From Candidatus Peribacteraceae bacterium (GTDB lineage Bacteria; Patescibacteriota; Gracilibacteria; Peribacterales; Peribacteraceae): DNA of 7,617 nucleotides. Under the pieces are notes generated by a model that did no database searches, was not told the origin of the DNA, and worked only from the letters and a program-made list of their open reading frames with translations. The DNA lies in contig JAGORY010000049.1 in the NCBI GenBank assembly GCA_018062585.1, positions 1-7,617 on the forward strand, in the 5' to 3' direction. This document shows, piece by piece, positions 1 through 7,243 of the stretch (within the stretch, counting starts at the first letter, position 1; each line of letters opens with the position of its first letter). A program made the translations under genes and the position numbers.

Positions 1-256
1 CCACACGTTAGCGACATCGGAACACAAGGGTGGTATCTCAACGGCCCCTCCACCGCGGCCAAAGCCACGGCTTCAAAGGGTCCCACCTATCCTGCGCATG
101 TAAACCAATGGCGCAATGCCAGCCTACAGTAAAGCTTCATAGGGTCTTTTCGTCCTACCGTGATTCACCAGGCATTTTTACCTGGTCTGCAATTTCACCG
201 GGCCTTGCGTCGAGACAGAATCCCCACCGTGATACCATTCGTGCGGGTCGGAACTT

Positions 257-691
257 CAAATGTAGGTTCCTCTCGGTGGTTAGCCGAGAACTCAAGGCAA
301 AAACCTTAAGCGCACATACCTGTACCGACATTCGGTAACGTGAGTTTTTTATCTGACAGACGAATTTCTGTCACCCTACATCGCTGCAGGGATCGGACTA
401 TATCATCTCCGCAACAAGTGCGGAGCGCGGCGTGTAGTCTCTGAGGGTTCCCTTTCGGGTCTTCCCTGCTGATTGTCCCCACCTCGTACCTTTCGGCGTA
501 GAGGATTCTGGGATGTTCCAGCATATAGCCGCGTTGTATCACTAGTATGGTACTTCTCGATGCTTTTCTGTCATTGAACTTCATCACGAGAAAATCTCAT
601 AATGATGAAAGATGCTTTTGGACTGTACAAACACGACTGATTCCTTAGTGCACCCGCTTTAGCGGGTTTCGGGCAAGTGTCGTTACCGACC
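257..691 (-). ncRNA. Group I self-splicing intron in 23S rRNA at the U1951 site, no homing endonuclease
   Basis: Removing these 435 nt restores the universal rRNA sequence: 5' exon TTGTCGGGT joins AAGTTCCGACC. The last exon base is U and the last intron base is G, as in group I introns. The 5' exon UCGGGU (697-692) pairs fully with intron GCCCGA (674-669), giving P1 with U.G at the splice site; GUCG-GUAA-CGAC (690-679) caps it. P2 is 652-667. P3 is CGCGGC (533-528) with GCCGCG (431-426). P4 pairs bases near 518-523 with 467-471. P6 ends in a GAAA loop near 450-460. P7 pairs GACUA (439-435) with UAGUC (400-396) inside the typical R and S core strings CAGAGACUA and GAUAUAGUCC. P8 is 407-425. 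Several P9-type hairpins fill 257-395. With no P7.1/P7.2, subgroup IB or IC is more likely than IA (inference). The only long ORF runs through the core and lacks LAGLIDADG or other nuclease motifs. Site numbering was counted by hand. Confidence 0.95.
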
Positions 692-738
<47 letters not shown>

Positions 739-1198
739 GCGTTCGCTAGGGCTTAGATCGGAGGCATACACCCCCTCACGTGACCTTCTAGCACTGGCCA
801 GGCATCAGCCCCTATACATTGCCTTACGGCTTCGCAGGGACCTGTGTTTTTGGTAAACAGTCGCAGGGACACCTTTCGCTGCGGCCTCGTATTGCTACGA
901 GGCAGTCCTTATCCCGAAGTTACGGACGCTTTTTTGCAGAGTTCCTTAACGCAAGTTGTCCCGATCGCCTTGGTCTACTCGACCATCCCACCAGTGTTGG
1001 TTTGCGGTACGGTCTCATATAGCTCTCAGAATGACGGTTTTCTTGGAAGATGAAACCTTCAGACTCAGCCCCGGTAAAGGGGGTGATTGATCGACGCTCA
1101 GCTCAAACCGGGGATTTGCCTCCGGCTATCAATACTTCGCGTTTTCTACGTCCAGTCAATGCAGACGCTCTGGGGTTCCGTCTCCGTCACGCCCTTCT

Positions 1199-1319
1199 TA
1201 GATCGTAACCATCCTGTCTCGTCGACATGCTTCTCCACTCAACGCTCCTTTATAAGGGAAGCGCTCAGTGGAGAAGCAGAGGCCAATAAGACTCTCAAGC
1301 TACTCTCTTGGTCGATCTA
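1199..1319 (-). other. 121-nt expansion segment in 23S rRNA domain III/IV (helix 58 area)
   Basis: Flanking rRNA aligns to E. coli about 1400 (AATATTCCTG) and about 1420 (GACGGAG), where E. coli has only some 15-20 nt. Here 121 nt are closed by a 7-bp helix, TAGATCG with CGATCTA (1319-1313 with 1205-1199). Inside are a hairpin with CCAA/TTGG ends (about 1281-1310) and a long hairpin at 1228-1278. The latter has a perfect 12-bp base (TGCTTCTCCACT / AGTGGAGAAGCA) followed by a further imperfect stem of about 8 bp. It lacks splice-site pairing or group I core strings, so it looks like a retained rRNA expansion, not a second intron. The helix number is approximate. Confidence 0.7.
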
Positions 1320-2769
1320 TACGAGGTGCAGGAATATTGACCTGCTGTCCATCGGCTACGCTTTTCAGCCTCACCTTAGGACCGACTAACCCCACGCCGA
1401 TCGACGTTGCGTGGGAAACCTTGGGAATTCGGCGGGCAGGGTTTTCACCTGCCTTGTGGTTACTCATGCCAACAGTCTCACTTCTATCCGCTCCACTCGA
1501 CCTTACAGTCGGGCTTCGCTGCTGAATAGAACGCTCCTCTACTGCGCATGGAGCACGCATGCTCCACGCACTCGCTGCGTCGGTGAACAGTTTAATCCCG
1601 TAAATTTTCGGCGCATCATCGCAATCGACCAGTGAGCTGTTACGCTTTCTTTAAAGGATGGCTGCTTCTAAGCAAACCTCCTGGTTGTTTATGCGATAAT
1701 ACTTCCTTTGATATACTTAACTGTTCTTGGGGACCTTAGCAAACGATCTGGGCTGTTGCCCTCTCGACAATGGCACTTCGCTGTCACTGTCTCACTCCCG
1801 TGACTCTAAAGACAAGTATTCGGAGTTTGTCAGGACTCGGTAGGCCTAGAAGACCCCCTTATCGAAACAGTAGCTCTACCCCTTGTCGTATATCACGAGG
1901 CTGTACCTAAATACATTTCGAGGAGAACCAGCTATCTCCGGGTTCGGTAAGCTTTTCACTCCAACCCACAAGTCATCCCAAAGTCTTGCGACACTTTATG
2001 GTTCGGACCTCCATTCGTCTTTCGACGAACTTCATCCTGCTCATGGGTAGCTCACCCGGTTTCGGGTCTAGTCCTAGCGATAAACGCCGTATTTAAGACT
2101 CGCTTTCGCTCCGGCTTCGGCTATTGCTGCCTTAGCCACACCGCTAAGAACTAAGTCGTTGGCTCATTAGGCAAAAGGAATGCTGTCACCCCTTGCGGGG
2201 CTCCAACTCGTTGTTCGCATCGAATTTCAGAAACTATTTCATCCCCCTTTCGGGGTGCTTTTCACCTTTCCCTCACGGTACTATCCGCTATTGATCTCTC
2301 AACGTGTTTAGCCTTGGAAGGTGGTCCTCCCGGATTCGGGCCGGATTACACGTGTCCGACCTTACTCAGGAACATCTCGCCGTGCACTCGCGTTTCGACT
2401 ACTGGGCTATCACCGTCTATGGCCGACCTTTCCAGGTCGTTCGTCTACGGTTGTGCAATCGGTTTGTGAGAGTCCTACAACCCCCACGAGCAAGCTCGCA
2501 GGTTTGGGCTGTTGCCTTTTCGCTCGCCACTACTAAGGCAATCTCTAATTTGATTTCTTTTCCCCTGTTACTGAGATGTTTCAGTTCACAGAGTATACCT
2601 TCTTGCTTGCGCAAGATCTGGGACCATTCCGTCCCAGGAGTTACCTCATTCGGAAATCTTCGGCTGGTAGCGCCTGCCTAGCGGCTGACCGAAGCATATC
2701 GCAGCTGGCCACGTCCTTCATCGGAGTTGAGAGTCGAGGCATCCATTCGATGCGTTGAGTAACATATAT

Positions 2770-2966
2770 TTTCGAAACTTATACTTATCCTGCCTTGCGG
2801 CAGAACAGGCGTAAGTGAAATTGTGCTGTTCACGTACCATGACGCGGGCAATACGTAGACACGTATCGCCACACCTCAGGCGTGAACATGAATCATCATT
2901 GATTGTTAACTGCCTTTGATGACAATGAACGCGGTGGGGAAGACCTCCCGTTCCGCTCGTGCGGGC
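2770..2966 (-). other. 23S rRNA 5' leader / spacer, no gene
   Basis: Between the estimated 23S 5' end and the terminator at 2967 there is no 16S, tRNA or plausible protein gene. Just before the mature 5' end (about 2783-2806) is a small hairpin, UUCUGCC-GCAA-GGCAGGA, flanked by ACUUA and UAAGU, possibly part of the precursor's processing region. A TTGTCA at 2925-2920 resembles a -35 box, but no good -10 lies 16-18 nt downstream. No convincing promoter for 23S was found here, so the nearest credible one is at 3065-3092. Confidence 0.55.
2827..2888 (-). promoter_or_regulatory. Structured leader element with nested stems upstream of 23S
   Basis: An outer 8-bp stem pairs TGTTCACG (2888-2881) with CGTGAACA (2834-2827). 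It encloses a 10-bp hairpin, GGCGATACGT-GTCT-ACGTATTGCC (2870-2847). One inner pair is G.U on the minus strand but would be C/A on the plus strand, so the fold suits RNA read in the 23S direction. No T-run follows, so it is not an intrinsic terminator. A role in pre-rRNA folding, processing or antitermination is inference. Confidence 0.45.
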
Positions 2967-2996
2967 AAAAAAAACGGGTGGCTCGCGCGCACCCGT
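2967..2996 (-). terminator. Rho-independent terminator
   Basis: On the minus strand a perfect 7-bp GC-rich stem, ACGGGTG (2996-2990) and CACCCGT (2980-2974), has a 9-nt GC-rich loop and runs straight into eight T residues (2974-2967). This is a textbook intrinsic terminator. It lies about 90 nt downstream of the promoter at 3065-3092 and about 200 nt upstream of the 23S 5' end. It could therefore end a small RNA, end rpoB read-through, or act as an attenuator in front of 23S. Confidence 0.85.
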
Positions 2997-3058
2997 AGAA
3001 CCACGGCTCCAGAGGAGCTGGTGATGCTATGGGTACGAGCGGGTAACATGCATAGTGC
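2967..3058 (-). ncRNA. Candidate small RNA of about 92 nt, or attenuator leader of the 23S gene
   Basis: A good promoter (3065-3092) and a textbook terminator (2967-2996) bracket a stretch with no credible ORF, predicting a short transcript starting near 3058. It can form a first hairpin closed by CUAUG/CAUAG (about 3054-3026), a second with CCA-GCUCC over GGAGC-CG-UGG (about 3022-3002), and the terminator stem. It lacks the SRP RNA GGAA-loop motif, 5S rRNA motifs, a T-arm and the RNase P core, so no known family is assigned. Alternative pairings exist. UACCCG in the first hairpin can pair with CGGGUG of the terminator arm. CCGCUCGU (3042-3035) can pair with ACGAGCGG (2960-2953), just past the T-run. 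These would fit a switchable terminator for 23S transcription. The bracketing signals are seen; transcript and role are inferred. Confidence 0.5.
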
Positions 3059-3064
3059 CAAAGG

Positions 3065-3092
3065 ATTTTACTGATCAAATAGCGAGGGTCAA
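3065..3092 (-). promoter_or_regulatory. Sigma70-type promoter (minus strand) upstream of the ncRNA/23S leader
   Basis: TTGACC (-35, 3092-3087) and TAAAAT (-10, 3070-3065) each match consensus at five of six bases and are 16 bp apart. The start site would be near G3058-G3059. It is the best minus-strand promoter between rpoB and the 23S gene, so it probably drives the small transcript ending at 2967 and possibly the 23S gene by read-through. Confidence 0.7.
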
Positions 3093-3242
3093 GGAGAAAA
3101 ATGAGGAAAAATGAATACTGCAAATCGACTCCCTAGACGACTACCGCCACTTCTTCCCGAAAGCTGTTTGGAGGAGGCTTTTGAATACTTTCTGAGGGTA
3201 GCCAAAGGGGCATTCGCGGCTGAATTGGTAGTTGTCTCTACT
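3093..3242. other. Spacer between rpoB 3' hairpin and downstream promoter, no gene recognised
   Basis: No tRNA, rRNA or supportable coding region is seen. A plus-strand AAGGAG followed 4 bases later by ATG opens only an 11-codon frame. Longer plus-strand frames starting here run antisense into rpoB. The minus strand carries T-rich stretches just upstream of the -35 box at 3092, which could act as an UP-like element, but this is speculative. Confidence 0.4.
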
Positions 3243-3275
3243 CCAAAGAGACACCTTGTTCGGGCGTCTCTTTGG
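3243..3275 (-). terminator. Strong stem-loop in the rpoB 3' untranslated region
   Basis: About 26 nt past the rpoB stop, CCAAAGAGACGCC (3275-3263) pairs with GGTGTCTCTTTGG (3255-3243): 13 bp with a 7-nt loop. One pair is G.U in the minus-strand RNA but A/C on the plus strand, so the structure belongs to the rpoB transcript. No U-tract follows in that direction, so it may be a 3'-end stabilising or processing hairpin, or a weak terminator, more than a classical intrinsic one. Confidence 0.5.
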
Positions 3276-3301
3276 GCTTTTGGAATCCCTGGATTCTTTT
3301 T

Positions 3302-6300
3302 CTACTTCTTGCCGCTACTGCCATCATCATCGTTTTCGACGGCTTCCTGCATTTCTTTCTTGGCGGTGGCGCCGCCTTCTTCGGCGTCGATCTCGCCTTC
3401 TTCGATCCCCTTCTTCACATCCTCGGGGTCCTCTTCGTCGAGGTCGAGATCGGAGATTTTGTCGGTGGAAGGAATGAGTTCCTCGTTCTCCTGCTCTTCA
3501 TCGAAGCGCGTCTTCAGTTTCACGACTTCGGCATCGGCACCGTCGAGCTTTATGACCGGAGCTTCGGCGGGAACTTCGTCACTGAACTTCAGAAGATCGA
3601 CCTTGAGTCCGAGTGCCTGAAGTTCCTTCACAAGAACGTTGAAGGATTCGGGTGTAGACGGCTTCTTGATCGGCTCGCCTTTCACGATGGATTCGTAGGC
3701 CTTGCTGCGACCGACGACGTCATCGGACTTGATCGTGAGCATTTCCTGGAGAACGTGAGCGGCTCCGTACGCTTCCAGAGCCCAGACTTCCATTTCTCCG
3801 AAACGCTGACCTCCGTGCTGCGCCTTGCCTCCGAGAGGCTGCTGTGTGACGAGCGAGTACGGACCGACGGAACGAGCGTGAATCTTATCTTCCACAAGGT
3901 GGAGGAGTTTCAGCATGTACACGTAACCGACGGTGGTGAGGTGCTCTAACGTTTCACCGGTGCGACCGTCCATGAGCTGGACCTTGCCGCTCTCCGGAAG
4001 CTCGGCGAGCTTCAGGAATTCGATGATCTGATTCGTGGAGATTCCGTTGAGTGCAGGTGTCGCCATCTTGAGGCCGAGGATCTGACATGCCCAACCGAGG
4101 TGCGTCTCGAGGACCTGTCCGATGTTCATACGAGATGACACACCGAGCGGGTTCAGGATGATGTCGACATGTCTGCCGTCCGCGAGGAAAGGCATGTCTT
4201 CTTTGGCGACGATGCGAGCGACGACGCCTTTGTTTCCGTGGCGTCCCGCCATCTTGTCACCGACTTGGATTTTACGAGTCTGGGCGACGAAGACTTTGAT
4301 CTGCTTAATGACACCGGTCGGGAGCTCGTCCCCTTCCGCGCGATCGAAGATATGGACATCGACGACTTTGCCTCCAGCACCGCCTGGGAGGCGAAGCGAG
4401 GAGTCTTTCACATCTTTGGCTTTGTCACCGAAGATCGCCTGGAGGATACGTTCCTCAGGGGTTAGTTCGGTCTCACCCTTCGGCGTGATTTTACCGACGA
4501 GGATATCGCCTTCGTGAACAGTGGCACCGATGCGAACGATGCCGTCGGCGTCCAAGTCTTTGAGCTTGGCTTCACCAACGTTTGGAATGTCGCGGGTAAC
4601 GGTCTCGGAACCGAGCTTCGTGTCGCGGACGTCCGTGATGTAGGACTCGATGTGAATGGAGTCGAACTCACCCTGTTCCACGACGCGGTCCGAAATGATG
4701 ATGGCATCTTCGAAGTTGTATCCACCCCACGACATGTACGCGACGAGGAGGTTCTGACCGAGTGCGAGCTCTCCGCTTTCGACGGACGAACCGTCAGCGA
4801 GAACGTCACCGGCCTTCAGCTTCTGGCCGCTCTCGACCTTGGGACGCATGTGAAGACACGTGCCCTGGTTCGAGCGGGTGTAGTTATCGAGGAGGTGTGT
4901 TGTCCTTCTGCCCGAGTGGTACATGACCACGATTTCGCGAGCGTCGACGGAGAGGACTTCACCGTCCTCGCGGGCGAGAAGAACGTGACCGGAAGCGCGG
5001 GCGGCGATGCTCTCCACGCCGGTGCCGACGAGCGGCGCCATCGGGCGGATGAGCGGAACGGCCTGACGTTGCATGTTGGTACCCATGGAGGCACGAGTGT
5101 TGTCGTCGTGTTCCAGGAAGGGGATAAGTGACGTCGAGACGGAAAGGATCTGTTTCGGGGAAATATCGACGTGCGTTACGTCGCGGACGTGAGCCAAAAC
5201 CGGCTCGCCGTGCTTACGTGCGTGAACACGTGTGTTGAGGAATTCTCCATTGGCATTGATGGCGCTATTTGCTTCGACGATCGTCAGGTGACGCTCGCGG
5301 TCGGCATCAACGTAAAACTCTTTGCGGACGATGAATGCGCGGACCGGAACGTCGGTCTTGCCGTCGTGCTTCAGGATGCTGATAATTTTGGATGCGAGCT
5401 GCTTTGTTTCGACAACATCACCTTCCTTAGCGATGATCTTGTGACCGTCACGGAGTGTCACGTCGATGATGCGGCCGACGACTGCATCGGCATCCATTTT
5501 CACGGCGTGCTTCACTTCGTAGTACGGCGTCTCAAGAAAGCCGTATTCGTTGACTTTGGAGTAGGAAGCCAAGTGCACCACAAGACCGATGTTCGGTCCT
5601 TCTGGAGTGGCGATCGGACAGATGCGACCGTAATGCGAGGGGTGCACGTCGCGGACGTCGAACGATGCGCGTTCACGGGAGAGACCTCCTGGACCCATGG
5701 CGGAGAGACGGCGCTTATGAGCGAGCTCGGAGAGCGGGTTCGTCTGGTCCATGAACTGCGAGAGCTGCGAGGACGCGAAGAACTCACGGAGCGCGGCCGT
5801 GATCGGACGGCAGTTGATGAGCTGCGTCGGGGTGACCGTTTCAAGGTCCATGACCGTCATGCGGTCCTTCATGATGCGCTCGGTGCGCATGAGTCCCACG
5901 CGGTACTTGTTCTGCACGAGCTCACCGACGGAACGGACGCGGCGATTGCTGAGGTGGTCGATATCGTCTGGGGAACCCTCGCCGTTATTGAGGCGAATCA
6001 TTTCCTTGAGGATCTCGATGAAGTCCGACACCTGGAACGTGCGGTGTGCTTCGTCGTTCGGGATTTTAAGATCGAATCGTCGGTTCAGTTTGTAGCGGGC
6101 GATGTTGCCCATATCGTACTTCTTGAAGTCAAAGAACAGCGCATCGATGAGCTGCTTAGCGTTTTCTGCCGTCGCGAGATCGCCGGGGCGGATCTTGCGG
6201 TAAATGCTCTGGTATGCCTCTTCGACGGTCCTCACGGGGTCTTTCTCAAGAGTGGCGAGAATGTAATCACGCTCCTGCTTCACGACTCCCTTGAAGAGAT

Positions 6301-7204
6301 CGAGGATATCCGAGTCGTTGGCGAAACCGAAAATGCGCAGCAACTGCGTGATCGGAATTTTGCGCTTGCGGTCGATCTTGCAGGAGATGATTCCCCTCCT
6401 GTCGGTTTCGATTTCCATCCACACTCCCCGCTTCGGGATGATCTTAGCGGCGTGGTGCTTCGGGAATTCCGTCATGCTCGAGAAGAACACGCCCGGACTT
6501 CGGACAAGCTGCGAGACGACGACGCGCTCGATGCCTCCAACGACGAATGTGCCGCTGTCGGTCATGAGTGGAATGCTTCCGAGGAAGACGTCCTGTTCTT
6601 TGATTTCACCGGTTTCTTTGTTGATGAGCTGCACGTGCGCCTTCATCGCAGCCTCATAGCTCAGGTTTCTGCGCTTGCAGGTAGCCGGGTCATACTTGGG
6701 GGCGTCGAACGTGTGACCGAGGAAGTTGAGCTCCATTTTCTTAGCCGAGAAGTCCGTAATCGGGCTGACTTCCTTGAGAAGTTCAGAAAGCCCCTCGGTG
6801 AGGAACCAGCGGTAACTCTGGATCTGCACGTCGATGAGCGAGCGCATCATCTCAAACGAGTCGTCTTTCGTAAGGAACACGCGACCAGCCACCATCATCT
6901 TGGGCTTGAGATCGGGCTTCACGTCTTTTAAGGCAGCGGGAACGCGCTCGGAAACATTGAGCACGAATTCCGTGATCTGCGGCAAGATGGCTTTCTCTAC
7001 ATCGTAGGCGTACTCCTGTTTTTTGGGAGCCGGCTTCTTGGCGGCAGTTTTCTTCGCATCCGCCACGAGCATCTTGCTCGCGATTTTGGATTTCTGAGGA
7101 GCAACCTTTTTGGGCTGCGCCTTCTGTTTCACCTGGGCCTTAGCTTTGACTTGAGCCTTGGCTGTTTTCTTCACGACTGCTTTCTTCTTTGGCTTCGACG
7201 CCAT
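3302..7204 (-). CDS. rpoB: DNA-directed RNA polymerase subunit beta
   Basis: RpoB, with beta', forms the active-site cleft of RNA polymerase. The product is 1300 aa and ends in TAG. Landmarks: PLMTDSGTF (212-220) and ERVVVSQL (226-233); rifampicin region SQLSQFMDQTNPLSELAHKR (about 479-498), with Q483, D486, H496 and S501 as in sensitive enzymes; CPIATPEGPNIGLV (529-542); YNFEDA (829-834); GDKMAGRHGNKG (982-993) with the nucleotide-contacting lysines; and GGKAQHGG plus GEMEVWALEAYGAA (1125-1149). The large E. coli-type insertion after the LVGKITPKGETELTPEE region is absent. Two tails are unusual. Residues 1-62 hold 22 lysines and one acidic residue, with AKAQVK repeated in tandem at 15-26. 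Residues 1206-1300 hold 33 Asp/Glu among 95. The ATG at 7204 was chosen because the tail starts MASKPKKK there. In-frame ATG 7276 or GTG 7282 would add 24-26 residues encoded by low-complexity DNA; an AGAGG does precede them, whereas 7204 has no Shine-Dalgarno. No rpoC follows and no rplJL precedes it. Confidence 0.97.
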   Translation of the reverse strand: MASKPKKKAVVKKTAKAQVKAKAQVKQKAQPKKVAPQKSKIASKMLVADAKKTAAKKPAPKKQEYAYDVEKAILPQITEFVLNVSERVPAALKDVKPDLKPKMMVAGRVFLTKDDSFEMMRSLIDVQIQSYRWFLTEGLSELLKEVSPITDFSAKKMELNFLGHTFDAPKYDPATCKRRNLSYEAAMKAHVQLINKETGEIKEQDVFLGSIPLMTDSGTFVVGGIERVVVSQLVRSPGVFFSSMTEFPKHHAAKIIPKRGVWMEIETDRRGIISCKIDRKRKIPITQLLRIFGFANDSDILDLFKGVVKQERDYILATLEKDPVRTVEEAYQSIYRKIRPGDLATAENAKQLIDALFFDFKKYDMGNIARYKLNRRFDLKIPNDEAHRTFQVSDFIEILKEMIRLNNGEGSPDDIDHLSNRRVRSVGELVQNKYRVGLMRTERIMKDRMTVMDLETVTPTQLINCRPITAALREFFASSQLSQFMDQTNPLSELAHKRRLSAMGPGGLSRERASFDVRDVHPSHYGRICPIATPEGPNIGLVVHLASYSKVNEYGFLETPYYEVKHAVKMDADAVVGRIIDVTLRDGHKIIAKEGDVVETKQLASKIISILKHDGKTDVPVRAFIVRKEFYVDADRERHLTIVEANSAINANGEFLNTRVHARKHGEPVLAHVRDVTHVDISPKQILSVSTSLIPFLEHDDNTRASMGTNMQRQAVPLIRPMAPLVGTGVESIAARASGHVLLAREDGEVLSVDAREIVVMYHSGRRTTHLLDNYTRSNQGTCLHMRPKVESGQKLKAGDVLADGSSVESGELALGQNLLVAYMSWGGYNFEDAIIISDRVVEQGEFDSIHIESYITDVRDTKLGSETVTRDIPNVGEAKLKDLDADGIVRIGATVHEGDILVGKITPKGETELTPEERILQAIFGDKAKDVKDSSLRLPGGAGGKVVDVHIFDRAEGDELPTGVIKQIKVFVAQTRKIQVGDKMAGRHGNKGVVARIVAKEDMPFLADGRHVDIILNPLGVSSRMNIGQVLETHLGWACQILGLKMATPALNGISTNQIIEFLKLAELPESGKVQLMDGRTGETLEHLTTVGYVYMLKLLHLVEDKIHARSVGPYSLVTQQPLGGKAQHGGQRFGEMEVWALEAYGAAHVLQEMLTIKSDDVVGRSKAYESIVKGEPIKKPSTPESFNVLVKELQALGLKVDLLKFSDEVPAEAPVIKLDGADAEVVKLKTRFDEEQENEELIPSTDKISDLDLDEEDPEDVKKGIEEGEIDAEEGGATAKKEMQEAVENDDDGSSGKK

Positions 7205-7212
7205 ACGAGGGA

Positions 7213-7243
7213 GAGTGAAAAGTGTAAAATGAAAAGTGAAAAG
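7213..7243. repeat. Low-complexity GTGAAAA-type repeat in the rpoB leader
   Basis: Imperfect copies of GTGAAAA / GTGTAAAAT / GAAAAGTGAAAAG lie directly upstream of the rpoB ATG on the plus strand. In the rpoB mRNA this is a pyrimidine-rich tract (repeated CUUUUCA) ending 8 nt before the start codon. It separates the start from the only SD-like AGAGG near 7286-7290. It is probably spacer expansion; a role as an unstructured or S1-type ribosome landing site is speculation. Confidence 0.5.

Noticed and set aside
306..587. 93-codon frame on the minus strand inside the intron
   Set aside because: It runs through the P3-P9 catalytic core and has no LAGLIDADG, GIY-YIG or HNH motif, so it is structural RNA sequence that happens to be open.
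1199..1319. Possible second intron in the 23S gene
   Set aside because: There are no group I core strings, no P1-type exon pairing and no conserved exon junction. It replaces a variable helix tip, so it fits an expansion segment better.
2967..3060. Possible tRNA, 5S or SRP RNA between 23S and rpoB
   Set aside because: There is no T-arm GTTCRA, CCA end, 5S conserved loop or SRP GGAA-loop motif in either orientation.
2896..3123. 75-codon minus-strand frame spanning promoter and terminator
   Set aside because: It overlaps the promoter, the terminator hairpin and the T-run, and has no SD or recognisable domain.
3111..3620. Plus-strand serine-rich frame with a weak SD-like upstream sequence
   Set aside because: Its serine-rich part is the antisense of the acidic RpoB tail and the frame crosses the 3' hairpin; not a gene.
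5171..6931. 586-codon open frame on the plus strand, antisense to rpoB
   Set aside because: It lies entirely within conserved rpoB codons; its length comes from rpoB codon bias. The translation shows no family resemblance and no start signals.
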